Positions 1 to 10,733 of a stretch of DNA of 64,000 nt are shown here, piece after piece (position 1 is the first letter of the stretch; each line of letters opens with the position of its first letter). This DNA comes from Papiliotrema nemorosa (taxonomy: Eukaryota; Basidiomycota; Tremellomycetes; Tremellales; Rhynchogastremaceae). The stretch lies in assembly GCA_032158125.1 (NCBI GenBank), contig JASKOT010000014.1, forward strand, positions 124,001-188,000. Reading direction: 5' to 3'. Under the pieces are notes generated by a model that worked only from the letters and a program-made list of their open reading frames with translations, did not search any database and was not told the DNA's origin. A program made the translations under genes and the position numbers.

Positions 1-871
1 GTCGAGCAGAAATACATCCACGGAGGATCTTCCGCGGCGCACATCGAAGATATTGTGGTGTCACCGGATTGTCGAGGTGGAGGAGTCGGAAAGAAGATGG
101 TCTTGGGTTTAAGGGATCTGGCGCTGGGTCGGGGATGTTACAAGGTCGTCTTACACTGCAAAGAGGAGAAGATTCGTAAGTTGCCGCTTCTTGTCTTGTT
201 GTGGCGCTGATATGTCAGCTTTCTATGAAAAATGCGGGTATGTCATTTAGCGCTGCAATGAGGCGTGTCTGATGTATAGCTTCGAGGCGAGATCAAAAGG
301 AATGGCGTATTATCGATCCGTTAAAGATCTCACGCCCAACCCAACGGGAGGTGTATTTGGCATTGTTGCTCCTCCACAGCACGCGATGGGCAATAAGCTC
401 ACGGTCGATACTGGCATGCCGATTTCTGTCGATCTAGCGAGTGAAGCATCACCTCGATCGGAGTCTTCAGGGAGCGGAATCACCTACTCGTTCCCTGTCC
501 CTCCCAACCTTGCCCTCTCGCCCGCTTTCCAGGCTCAACCACTCAATCGACCAACGACTAGTCGACAGAGCTCAGACGTGACTGCTCCTGGTAGGGTCGA
601 TTTGGAGGCAAATGAAGGCGAACAACCTACAGCGTTGGAAGAAGTCCCCGATGCGCCTGAAGTGCCCGCTTGGGCAGCTGAAGGATTGGGCAGCTCGGAA
701 AAGCCTGTGCAAAGTCCGGGGCTACTAAGTCCCGAGGATCTGACCCGTGTGGGAGGGGAATTCGACGGGGAAGGTGGGACAGCCAAGAGGCCGGTGACGC
801 CTTTACCACCAGGTGCTGCGCCGCCCAATCTGGAGCAAGAGCCAGAGAGGATTGTCACTCCGAGGGGTTGA
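1..871 (+). CDS. GNA1: Glucosamine 6-phosphate N-acetyltransferase, 5'-truncated, with long C-terminal extension
   Basis: The 5' end lies outside the window. Exons 1-175, 219-237 and 280-871 join in phase. The first exon carries the GNAT acetyl-CoA loop (CRGGGVGKKM) after a HIEDIVV strand, and the join restores the Gna1 signature IPFYEKCGF ending in MAYYR. The enzyme acetylates glucosamine-6-phosphate in the cytosolic UDP-GlcNAc pathway that feeds chitin and glycan synthesis. A usual Gna1 ends shortly after this point. Here the frame runs on for about 180 residues rich in Pro, Ser, Glu and Gly with no obvious fold. The second exon is only 19 nt. The enzyme assignment is firm; the role of the tail is unknown. 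Confidence 0.9.
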
Positions 872-1122
872 GGGCTGAGGCGTCGTTGACAGAGGTGTAT
901 ATAAGGACAATGGATGGAAAGCTTATAGAGGTATCTTGATGATCTTTACGAGAGACAACCGTAGCGAAGAATAGCAGAAAGCCAAACCGTCAAAGAAACA
1001 ACGTAAACAACAAGGAACAAACTGGAACACTTTGTGAGAATTATACATGTGTACGAGAAATGGTCTGGGCCGGATTCAGACGCTCACCGATCCTCTCGTT
1101 TGGGCGCTATAAGATGTGTGAC

Positions 1123-1611
1123 CTAAGCCTCGCCTTGGAGCTTCTTCTCCCCGAATTCTTTCTCCTTCTCATTCCCAAACACTGTACCCGCAATCTTCTT
1201 TGCGTAGCCATTGACCTGGAAGTCAGCCTCGCTCTTCAGCGTCTTTCGACAGGATGTGGTCCTGAGTCTGGCCCTGGGGATAGGAGTGCACACTTGCCTG
1301 CTCTTTGAAAGGGACGCCTTGGTCTGCGTGCACGGTCTGACCTTGACCTGGTCCGGTCGCGGCTGGGGGTCAGCGTCCAATCTCCCAACCCCACATCCAA
1401 TACATCCAATCTCATCTCCACGACTCCCGGGAGTTCATCCCTCCCAAGATTAAGTCCAAGGTTGATTGATGGTGTAGAAAAGTGGGGACTGACCTTGTTG
1501 AGGTTCCGTCGTTTCGGGGACGTTGGGATATTCGACGTCTGCTACCACACTAGGCGGGACGGCCTGCGAAGAAGGCTCGTTTTGGGGGATAGGGGCGGGG
1601 TTGAAAGACAT
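1123..1611 (-). CDS. Small CsbD-like hypothetical protein
   Basis: Three exons, 1494-1611, 1298-1362 and 1123-1215, join in phase to give 91 residues. The N-terminal half is Pro/Glu-rich and disordered. The C-terminal half (VNGYAKKIAGTVFGNEKEKE then GEKKLQGEA) is a helical Lys/Glu stretch resembling the short stress-associated CsbD-type proteins of fungi. The second intron starts with GCAAGT, so it is a GC-AG intron, and ends after GCTGACTTCCAG. Reading through it instead hits a stop, which supports splicing. The family link is by resemblance only and no function is claimed. Confidence 0.65.
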
Positions 1612-1896
1612 GCTGGGGTTGTGGTGTATGTATAGTTCGAGTGTGAGTGCTTCAAGGGCTTAGAGAGTAGGTCGCAAAGGATGAAAGATATGAAAGATGA
1701 AAGATGAACAGCTGAACAGATCAGAGGGTTCGGTGGGTATTGTTTGGGTGACGTCACCCTGTTTCCAAGGAAGACCACAATCTCAATCTCGCTGGAACCG
1801 CAGCGCACACGCTTGGTTGATTGAGCAGACTGATCAAGAGGGATCGCAGTACGGGACAAAGAGATACATCAGCGAGACTCGAGCATCGCGGACGTT
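1612..1896. promoter_or_regulatory. Divergent intergenic region
   Basis: About 285 bp separate the CsbD-like gene (-) from the DinB-like gene (+). A GA-rich direct repeat (atgaaagat units, 1681-1706) and a TGACGTCA palindrome (1750-1757, CRE/ATF-type site) are visible. Function is inferred from position only. Confidence 0.4.
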
Positions 1897-2911
1897 ATGA
1901 CGACCAAGAAGAACCCCACCCAGACGACGCTCAATCATACTCTTGCAGGGGTCTCTGCCCTCCTTCCGGGGGATAGCAACACCTCCCCCTCCAAGTCATC
2001 CTCTTCCGCCTCATTGTCAGAAGGGGAAGACGTTGCACAGGGATTGTTGCAGCTCTCTATAGCGCTTATCGATTCTGCGATCGATATCCTCGAGAAGCAT
2101 CTAAAAAGGGATGGACAATTACAACATGAGAGCGGGTTGATGCCTGGTGGTACACCCGGTAAACATTTCCGACATGTAAGCACACCACCTACCGCACCTC
2201 ATCACTATCGCGTGCAACGAGTGCAACGAGGTGAGCTGATGAAGAGGTGATTGAGACGTATCGGGCGTTCATCTTACCCCTCCAACCCTACGCACCGAAT
2301 TTACCACCTGGTCCCGCGCAAATCAACTATGATGCCATCCTCCCTTCCACTCGGAGACCCATCGCGAGGAGTTTGTCGCATTGCAGAAAAGCAATGAGGG
2401 AGATCAAGAATGATCTGAACGCTTGGGGTGGGAGATGTACGCATGCGTCCGGAGATGGAGGTAGCGCGTTGGGGGAGGAAATGGGCAGAGAGGTGGTTTT
2501 GACGGCTATCACACCGACAAGACAGGAGATGGCCAGTAGTGTGGGCCGTGAGGTGAGTATCCACATCTGCGCGTTTTGGATCTTGTGGTATTAAGACGGA
2601 AAAAGAGAGAGACTGATGGGTAGCTCTGGTTCTGCTCTTTACATGCTATTCACCACTTTTCAATGTTGCGCACGATCGCAGTGCACGAGCTGGTGAGTAA
2701 CGAACGGGCGCAGGCGAGTCGGGGATGATGCGCTGACCTGACAGGGCCTGGATCTACCCGTAGAGTTTGGGACGGCCCCTTCGACGATCCTGTGAGCTTT
2801 AGTATTTCAAGCCAATTCTGCAATGACCGCTGATCGATCAGATACAGGAAGAATTCCTGGAGACCGCCTTCGGAGAAGAAAGAGGTCCGCGTGGTGAAGA
2901 GCAAGTTATAG
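1897..2911 (+). CDS. DinB-like (YfiT/DUF-type) four-helix protein
   Basis: Five exons, 1897-2175, 2247-2552, 2624-2692, 2745-2791 and 2842-2911, are all in phase and encode 256 residues. The segment LWFCSLHAIHHFSMLRTIAV followed by the FGTAPSTI motif resembles the metal-binding helical core of DinB-superfamily proteins, whose His residues coordinate metal. The N-terminal 90 residues are low complexity, then a helix (LLQLSIALIDSAIDILEKHL). Eukaryotic members are mostly uncharacterised, so no substrate is proposed. The gene is convergent with DPH5. Confidence 0.7.
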
Positions 2912-3089
2912 CATACTACATTGTAGGTTGGCTCAAGTTTCCTTTGTACACTTAGACAGTTTTGTTGCAATATCGAGTTCTACTGCATCACCAATGAATT
3001 ATGTACCGAGATGACATCGAATCTATCGATGATCCCGGTAATACCCGTGCCTGCAAGCATTGTGTAGCGCGATGACTGGCCACTCCACG

Positions 3090-4239
3090 TCACCTACTCT
3101 CCCTCTCCACACCGTAAACCTCCTTGGCAACCTTCCACCATTGTCCCTGCTCCCCTCCTACGGCCCACCTACCCGCAAATTCCAATTCTAGAGGGTGTAT
3201 CCTCTTGCCTACAATCACAACACTATGCAAAGGCGGACCAAACTCTTCCTCGGGTAGACTGGCGAGTTCGGTAATTGTTCCAGCGATGATCCTCTGAGTG
3301 GGCGTTCCTATCCTGGACAAGGACAGAGCGAGGGTTGTATCAGGATGGCAGAGACTTGGAGTGCATTCGGGTGGTGGGGTAGAATCGGATTTAGATTCGG
3401 CAGTTTCAGCTGGGTGTCGTTCGTTTTCGGTTCGAAGGAACTGTTGGAAGGCCGTATAGGGAGACATGAATCTCGGTGGTTCGTATATCAGTCGACCCCT
3501 GGGATCAGCACCACACCTTACCTGCGAAGGCTCGTCACAAGAAGAACCAAGATGCGCAAGGGGCGCGGACTCACCTAGCCATGTTCTCCTCGCTCTGCTC
3601 TCGCACTTTGATATCCACCAACAACAACGTGTGCATCCCGACCTTCAAATTCTCCTCCAATCGATCATACCAGCTCCCAGGAGCCCATGTCTCCGTGTAA
3701 AAGGGCAACGACAGTGTCTGACCGAAATTGTACATTTGCAACCCGGTCGATCCCAGTGCAGTGAGGATGGAGGCATTGTGGATGACGGTGGTGGGGATGT
3801 TCAGGTCTGATGCTCGTAGTAAGAGGTCAGAGTGGGTCGTCGCTCTACTCTGTCAGTACTATACGTTTCAGCTCGAGAGACATACCCCAATGGATCCCCC
3901 ACGACAAGGAAAGAAATGTCGACTTTATCTGCGTCTCTGAGGATATCGTCCGATTCCAGCTCGACAGTCTCCCGAGTGGCTATGATGACTTCTCGACCGT
4001 AAAATGCTTCCTAGACATCAGATCTCTGCTACTGTAGCCATCATCAGACTGACAAGACGATCTTTGGGGACCATAAGGATTGAAGTGTACGATTCGAGGT
4101 AGACCCGCTCACTCCTCTTCACCGCCTGATATCAGCCACGACACGACACATGCATGAACAAGTGGGACAAGCTCACCTCGAGACCTTTGACCGTGATGTC
4201 TTTCTCATCGCTGAGTCCTAGACCGATTACATAGAGCAT
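3090..4239 (-). CDS. DPH5: Diphthine methyl ester synthase (diphthamide biosynthesis)
   Basis: Exon 1 (4177-4239) begins [21 protein letters not shown], the tetrapyrrole-methylase N-terminus of Dph5. The following exons read [16 protein letters not shown], a segment with FLVVGDPLG and [11 protein letters not shown], and then [19 protein letters not shown]. The last exon has [20 protein letters not shown] and [20 protein letters not shown]. The enzyme uses S-adenosylmethionine to methylate the modified histidine of elongation factor 2 on the way to diphthamide, in the cytosol. The gene is split by several introns of about 50 bp. The start is fixed by the strong match of the first residues. Confidence 0.93.
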
Positions 4240-5229
4240 GGCGTCTGAGGTGGATTGGGGTGAAGAGGATACCTCTCGGACCGCTGTGAATGGGTTGGGC
4301 AGCAAAGGATTGAAATATTTTGATCCCGCGTTTCAGCGCCATTTCCAGGCTCGCTCCTGATTACTTGTCGTCAACATAAGCAGCGGGCTGAATACGTTGT
4401 CATTATCACTGATGCAGTTGAGTATTGCGCGTTGCAAACAGAGAACGGGATCAGAGATCGGATCAGGACGAATCACCCATGCATCCGCCGCGGCATGGAA
4501 GATGCCAAACAACTGAGACGTGACAAATACTTCAGCGCAATGGCGATTAAATCTTCCACCTGTCCAAGGGCTATCAGATTGGCTCCGGGCGCCGACTCAG
4601 CACTACAAAGAGAAGATTGAGATCCATGTGATGTGTGAGATTGCCAATGGTCGCGTTGAGTGTTCCCCAATTAGTGGTACGACCGATTAGATCCTGGAGA
4701 GACGAGGTTGCACCTCCACCTCGAGGTGTACCGGTTAAGTCGGTGCGTCGGCCCATGGATCCTCCCATCGCCGAGTCCAAGAGGTTAAATTCCACCCCGT
4801 GTCCTCTGATGCCGAGCTAGTGCCGAGACCCTTTGAGCCTTTGAATGGGTAAATGCTCCGTAATACCAATACCCCCCGCCGGTAATGGGGTATTAACCGA
4901 AAGAGGTGTTTCATTTCCCGGCTCCAACCCTAGCTTTTTACCCCACAAAACCCAAGACTATTCTTGGACCATGTCATAACACGGTGATCCACGGGGGGGA
5001 GGCTGGGGATAGTCAGTCTTCGACCCGGATTGTACGGGGGGGGAAGGGGGGGATTTGATCGATTTGTAAACAAATGACCCCTGGGACCACTAGCGTCACC
5101 TGTTCTCTTCGTTTAAATACAATCCACCGAGGACCCCCCTTGATCCCCCTCATCTTCTCGTTTACACTCTCATCCATACCCCAACGAGCCCCGTTCAGAC
5201 ACACGTATCCACACTCAACCTCGCACACC
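4240..5229. promoter_or_regulatory. Divergent intergenic region with G-rich tracts and an unassigned ORF
   Basis: This is nearly 1 kb between DPH5 (-) and the ATO transporter (+). The right part holds C/G homopolymer runs (4870-4876, 4993-5001, 5034-5052) and a TTTAAATA element at 5111-5118, about 115 bp before the transporter start, then a CT-rich stretch. On the minus strand at about 4473-4780 there are short open frames with helical character (for example NLIALGQVEDLIAIALKYLS). I could not join them with credible splice sites, so a small gene here is possible but unproven. Confidence 0.4.
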
Positions 5230-6315
5230 ATGTCCGAAGTCAAGAACGTCCGACAGTCTGAAGATACCGCCTATGCCAATGGCAACGGTGCCAATGGCGT
5301 CAATGGTCAAGCTCCAGGAGGATACTCGGGCGGTGGAGGCGTCTCTCGATTTGTGAGTTGAAATCCTGATCGTCACCTCAAAACCCTCCTCGATCGACCC
5401 TTCACCTCGACTCACTCCCACCCCGGCCGTCTCATCCACCGATCGGTGGTGTTTGGCATGAACATGGTGCTCATCCCCAGATCACCCCGGGTGGGAACCC
5501 GATCGACACCTCTCAACCCGCTTTCCCAGTCTACCACCGAAAGTTTGCCAACCCTGCTCCTCTAGGTCTTCTGTAAGTCTCACCCCACACCCCTGATTTG
5601 TACGCCAATTGACGCCAAGGGGTTTTGCCGCTACCACCTTTGTCTTGTCCTTCTACAATGCCGGAACTCGAGGTATCGCCAACCCCAATGTCATTCTCGG
5701 TATGGCATTAGGCTACGGTGGTCTCGTCCAACTCATCGCTGGTGTCGAAGAATGGGCCTGCGGTAACGTACGTCTCGGCTTTGTGTGTCGAGTATCTTGA
5801 TATTGACGATTAGACATTCGGTGCCACTGCTTTCTCGTCGTATGGTGGTTTCTGGTTCTCCTTTGCTGCCATTTACATTCCTCAATTCGGCATCGTCGGT
5901 GAGTCCTCAACGTCCAACCATCCAAATCCACCGTATATTTGGCTGACATCCAAGACGCCTACTCTTCCGCTGAAGAGCTCGACAGCGCATTGGGAATCTA
6001 CCTCTTGTCCTGGGTCCTCATCACTTTCATCTTCCTCCTTGCTTCGTTGAGATCCTCCGTCGCTCTGGTCTCATTGTTCCTCATGCTCGATATCACCTTT
6101 ATCCTTCTCGCTGCAGGTGCTTTGGCTCCTTCGCCCAACGCCCACAAAGCTGGAGGTATCACTGGTATCGTGAGTCACACAAACATACTCCAGTACGGTG
6201 CTTATGATAGATCACCGCTTTCATCGCAATGTACACTGCCCTCGCAGGCATGCTGACCAAGGACACCTCGCACTTCTTGATCCCCGTCGGTAACCTTTCG
6301 CGAGCCAGCAAGTAA
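5230..6315 (+). CDS. Acetate/ammonium transporter of the Gpr1/Fun34/YaaH (ATO) family
   Basis: Six exons, 5230-5352, 5481-5572, 5620-5767, 5814-5898, 5955-6169 and 6211-6315, join in phase to 255 residues. After a Gly/Asn-rich cytosolic tail comes the family motif ANPAPLGLL, then six hydrophobic segments. They include GFAATTFVLSFYNAG, TFGATAFSSYGGFWFSFA with IYIPQFGI, and the paired helices LLSWVLITFIFLLASL and ALVSLFLMLDITFILLAAG. The family (Ady2/Ato1) moves acetate and related monocarboxylates across the plasma membrane. The last exon encodes the sixth helix and a short tail. A TATA-like box and CT-rich leader lie upstream. Orthology to a particular Ato paralogue cannot be decided. Confidence 0.92.
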
Positions 6316-6531
6316 GCTATCTCCCACGTGCGGCGATGCGGCTACCCACCACACTCGATGGGTAGATCATCAGGGGCCCGATCTGGTAGTCTAAGGCAGA
6401 AGAAGACAGAGTAAGGAGATGACAATGTGAAGCAGTCAGAGCAGACGATTAGTTTCTTTCGCGTTTTTAGCGTTGATGGTATATGCAGTATAGTCGAATT
6501 ACATCGCTTCATCTCATCGGACGACGCAGTG

Positions 6532-8681
6532 CTATGCTGCTCGAGTCTGACTACAAGCTCCCGGGCGTAGCGCACACCAATGAGGTTGGAGCGGCGTAGC
6601 CTTGACTCCTACACTGACCATCCTGTATCTGATATCGTGCATCCTGGGCAAGGCTTCCAGCGTGTCTATGGGGTCAGTCTTCATATGCGACATCGTGCAA
6701 TGTATGACTCACCGAGAGGATACCCTGCTGCAGGGGTTGTCCAGAATGCTTCTGCCAATGCGGCAGCTCGAGGCCATATCATCTGTTCAACATTCTCCTC
6801 GTCGGTCTGTTCGGCCCATAATGATACTTGACCTACACCATGAGCGGCGTGACGATATCAGTTTGATCATCAGACTCACCACCTAGAACTTTGTCTCGCA
6901 AGGCCTCGTTGATACCGTCATAGGGGTTAAATCTGGAGATGAGCACGCAGAGATCAAGTCGGAAACAGTGAGGACTCACGAGTGAATCTTCATCCACGTT
7001 TTGTAAGGATCGCACCAGCTATTTCCACCTCCTCCCGGAGCTGCCAACCACCCTCCTTGACCGCAATCGAGGTATAAAAAGTCGCCTGAAGCATGGACAA
7101 TCTTGTGCCCCTTTTGGAGGACTCGCAGGGCATCGGCAAACGAGACCCAGATGGTCACGATGGTGTCTTCCAGCAGAGACGTGACATTATGCGCCAGTAC
7201 CTTCAGATCAGCCAAACTCGTGACTGTGCCAGGAGCAGGGGGCACCATGAGTCAAGGACGACTTGCCATTTCTTGCCATACCACTGGGGTTTTTTGGGCT
7301 TGTCGTATTGTCCCGTGAGTCTTGCCCGTGAACACGCTCAGTGCATCGTCCAATGTCCAAGCTTTCTCTTGCAAGATAGCCTGGGTAGGTCCATCCTCAT
7401 TCTGGACCGTCAAAACCTCTCCACTGACCCGTAAAACGGGCGACGACTCACCATGCAATTCTCGTTCAACTCGTCTCCGCCTGTACCCACATACCGACTC
7501 TCCACCACCCCCGCCAGACTCTCAAACAGCCCCTGGGTGAACTCCACCACTGTCTCGTTGGCGAATCTCAGTTGTCCAGCGGGAGGTTGATGCGCATTGG
7601 CCTGCCAATCCGCCTCGAAACACGCCACATAATCAGGGTGCGATTCAGCGATGGTAGCTGTATGTCCTGGGGTATCAATCTCAATCACGACGTCTATCCC
7701 TCTCTCTCCGGCATATCGAATGATGTGTTTTATATCTTCTTCAGTATAGACTTCGGCCGGAGAGTACGCAGCTACGGCGAGTTCGGGATGAGAGTCGAGT
7801 AAGAGAGGCCAAGAGTTTGAATCGGTTATATGCCAGTGAAACACGTTGAGCTTGACTAGTGACATAGTATCGAGTTGTTTGAGGATTGTAGGGACGGAAA
7901 AGTAGTGTCGGGACGTATCGAGAAGAACGGCTCTCCAAGGGAAAGCAGGTCGATCGGATATTTCGTATGGACCAAAAGGGGCGTAAATGATACCCTCCGC
8001 AACCTCCGTCCGACTCGCATCTCGGTGGTTGAGAGAGGTGGTAGTGGTATAGAAGAGTTGTTGAAAGGTCGTCAGACCCCTCGACAGGCCTAATGGGGAG
8101 ACTGAACCTAATCGTGCAGGCTCATTAGTCGGGACTGTCAAGTGGTATCCCTCCAAAGGAAGACGTTCCTCTGCCGGACGAGCAGATTCCGAGAAGATGG
8201 AAGGGATGTCCTGAGTTGAGAAGTCTGGGTCGAGGTGGAGGACTAGATTGTCAATGTACCCTCCGCATACCTTGCCATTGGCAAAGTGTTCCGCTCCATG
8301 CTCGACAGAGAGATAGGTATGTTTCGTACCCCGAACTGCAGCTTCTGTCCTCTCCACGGCCGAGAGGAGGTCTTGAGGGAGCCGGTCGACGGGAAGGTCA
8401 TCTGCGAAAGAGATGGAGAACGTGGGAGAGAGACAGAGTGTTGTATCGCCCGTAACATACGAGTGGGGAAGAGGGACGACGTTCAAACGACCCAGTCGAA
8501 TCACCGGATCATCACCTGGCAGTCCGGGCAGTGTCGCGTTGGGTTGGTTGGAATTGTGGGTTTGATCCGAGAACCAGGATGTTTGGCTGGACATCCAGAC
8601 GGATAGGTAAGCCGGGACGAGCATACCGCCTGCACGACGAAAGGTACCGGTCGAGTGCGAGATGGATTGGAGGTCGATCAT
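6532..8681 (-). CDS. GH20 beta-N-acetylhexosaminidase
   Basis: Six exons, 7452-8681, 7267-7401, 6980-7200, 6880-6932, 6713-6832 and 6532-6665, join in phase to 630 residues. After an N-terminal GH20b-like region come the (beta/alpha)8 landmarks: FPWRAVLLDTSRHYFS, LNVFHWHITDSNSWPL, EIDTPGHT and the catalytic Asp-Glu pair in VGTGGDELNENC. The later exons give TPVVWQEM, QVSLWAEQTDEENV and WPRAAALAEAFW, and the end LQPHWCALRPGAC is typical. The enzyme removes terminal GlcNAc/GalNAc from chitin oligomers and glycans, usually outside the cell or in the vacuole. A classical signal peptide is not obvious at the chosen Met. An upstream exon or a start at the second Met (MLVPAYLSVWM) is possible. The second intron is GC-AG (7201-7266). 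Confidence 0.93.
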
Positions 8682-9012
8682 TCACCAGCTCTTGTGCTTC
8701 TCAAGTTTCGAACAGCTGAACAGAAAAAGTGCAGAACGACAGTATCTATTATCTGTTCAGGAGCGAATCATGGTCGGCATTGAGCGGGGTGACTATATAT
8801 GTACAAATCTACGGGCAAGATGGCATATGAGGTGGGATCCGAAGGGTATAGCCGAACAAGATCATTCGGCCAACACGCCGCAGTCAGATTGGCGTCCATC
8901 TCGGCTGTGGCTTACTTGCCAGCTCAGGATGATGCATGCCATGCATAGGTGATCATTACAGGCATACAATCATACAGATCTCGCCTGACCCTCCTAGGTG
9001 CGCCCATGCGGT
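8682..9012. promoter_or_regulatory. Intergenic region upstream of the GH20 gene
   Basis: The gap is about 330 bp in a tandem minus-strand arrangement. A TATATAT element at 8794-8800 is about 112 bp upstream of the GH20 start and fits a core promoter. I see nothing else. Confidence 0.35.
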
Positions 9013-10360
9013 CTAGGCCTGGATATACTTGCCCACAAAGTTGAGAGCGGGAACAACTACCTTGTCCCAGTCTTCCTTGTTCTCCGGGCCCTGAGAGTCA
9101 GCATCCACCACGGGGATGTCTATGTCATCGGCAAGGATGGCGAGACACAGAGACACAGAAAGGTACGTGAATAGAGAGGAGGATCAATGGGGACTCACAT
9201 TGATCCTCTGATCAAACCCGTGTGGTTCTCCTTCTGGGTAATAACTCTGCACATCCACTCCAAGTTCTTTCAACCTCTTTTCAAACGCATAACTCTCTTC
9301 CACCGGCACCAACACGTCCCCCGTCCCATGAATAATATACGTTGGTGGGTACTTTGCACCCGTCTTCTCGAGTAGATGAAACGCCGAAAACTCTTTACAC
9401 CGAGTATCCTTCTCTTCCTGTGTGTCCAAATCGTCCAACCTCAACAAGTTGCTCATCCTCTTTCCGACCTTTGACATGTAATCGTACAGATCACATTGGA
9501 AGAGGTACTTTTCCGGATCATCCTTGAGATCCGGGACTCCCCATATTGAACGCATCTTCTCAATAGGGAATGGGAGATGGTATCGTGCCAATCTGGAATG
9601 TTGCGCGTTCCTCGGATCCCGATCTTCCAATGCGGCTTTCAGCTTCTTTTCCAGCTCTGGTCGGCCGGATAAATCGATCGCTCCATCCCATCTCTTGTAG
9701 TAGTTTGGGTTGAGCATATCCACCACTCCATACACGTCAATCACGACTTTTGGCCTGGGTACCAGATGATGCCCCATGAGTGTGGCTAGATGTCCACCGG
9801 CCGAATCACCCGCTGAGATGTACGTGTCGAGATCAATGTTGGGCACCAGAGAAGAGAGGTTCCGTCGACACCATTTGAACGCATCGATACAGTCTTCTAC
9901 CGCTTCGTGAACACCGACTTGGGGAATGTAGCGGTAAGCTACAGAGACAATGTGGTATTTCTCCCCGAACGCCGGGTGGATCCATGGATCGGGAGTGTAT
10001 GGGTTCCCAGATTGGAATCCTTTACGTCAGCCCCATCTTCATGCAGATTGACATTCGCAGCGCGAGCCATTGTCCACTCGGTGCATCACAAAACACCGTC
10101 CATTTCTTGACCCGTGGAAGGGGAACAGAATGGGAGATGTACGAAACACTTTTGGGTCACTCACCTCCCCCATGGATCCAAAACAACCAAGGAGCCTTCT
10201 CCCCAGACGGCTTTGTAGCTGGCCAAATCCTCACTGGAATCTCCACCCCATGTTCAACTTTATACACCTTGTCTATAAATCCAGGTCGACAAGGATCAAA
10301 CCGCGTTCGATTCGTACCTGGGACTTGAATTTCCCCCTCGAGTCTCGGATCTGAAGTCAT
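9013..10360 (-). CDS. Alpha/beta hydrolase of the hormone-sensitive-lipase type (esterase)
   Basis: Exons 10165-10360, 9199-10019 and 9013-9090 join in phase to 364 residues. The oxyanion-hole motif FWIHGGG spans the first junction. The nucleophile elbow is GDSAGGHLA, the acid is in IIHGTGDVLVPVEES and the catalytic His in EGEPHGFDQ. This is the alpha/beta-hydrolase-3 arrangement of the HSL/arylacetamide deacetylase group. Its members hydrolyse short-chain or xenobiotic esters. No signal peptide is seen, so a cytosolic location is likely. The first intron (about 145 bp) is longer than usual here, so its acceptor is the least certain point. The substrate is unknown. Confidence 0.88.
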
Positions 10361-10733
10361 GTTTTTGGCTGTTTGTCCTCAGTATATATGTTTATCGCCT
10401 TGCAGGACGGGTAGAAGAGCTGCAGTCTGGTCTGGTCGATGTTATATAGGTGTTGTAGAATCCGTCAGACGGCCGAGATGAATGACCGGTGTGGACCGGT
10501 CCGGAATTCGCCGGATTCCAGCCCGACTGATCATCGGTCCACATTTCATGAAGCTTCTTTAGTCGGAAGGGGTGTGGATGATCATATGCAGAGGTGAAAC
10601 AGGTAGTATGGGCTAGTACGATACAGAAGTATACGAGAATAGAATATGCACAACACAACCACACCTCCACCCTTCGCCCCACCCCTTGTCGTCCCTTCCC
10701 TCCTGACCGTACACCGACGGCCCTTCGGTGCCT
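10361..10733. promoter_or_regulatory. Intergenic region between kinase 3' end and hydrolase start
   Basis: The gap is 373 bp. A TATATATG element at 10381-10388 lies very close to the hydrolase ATG and another TATATAG-like site lies at 10441-10448. No gene is apparent; the small open frames lack coding character. Confidence 0.35.
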
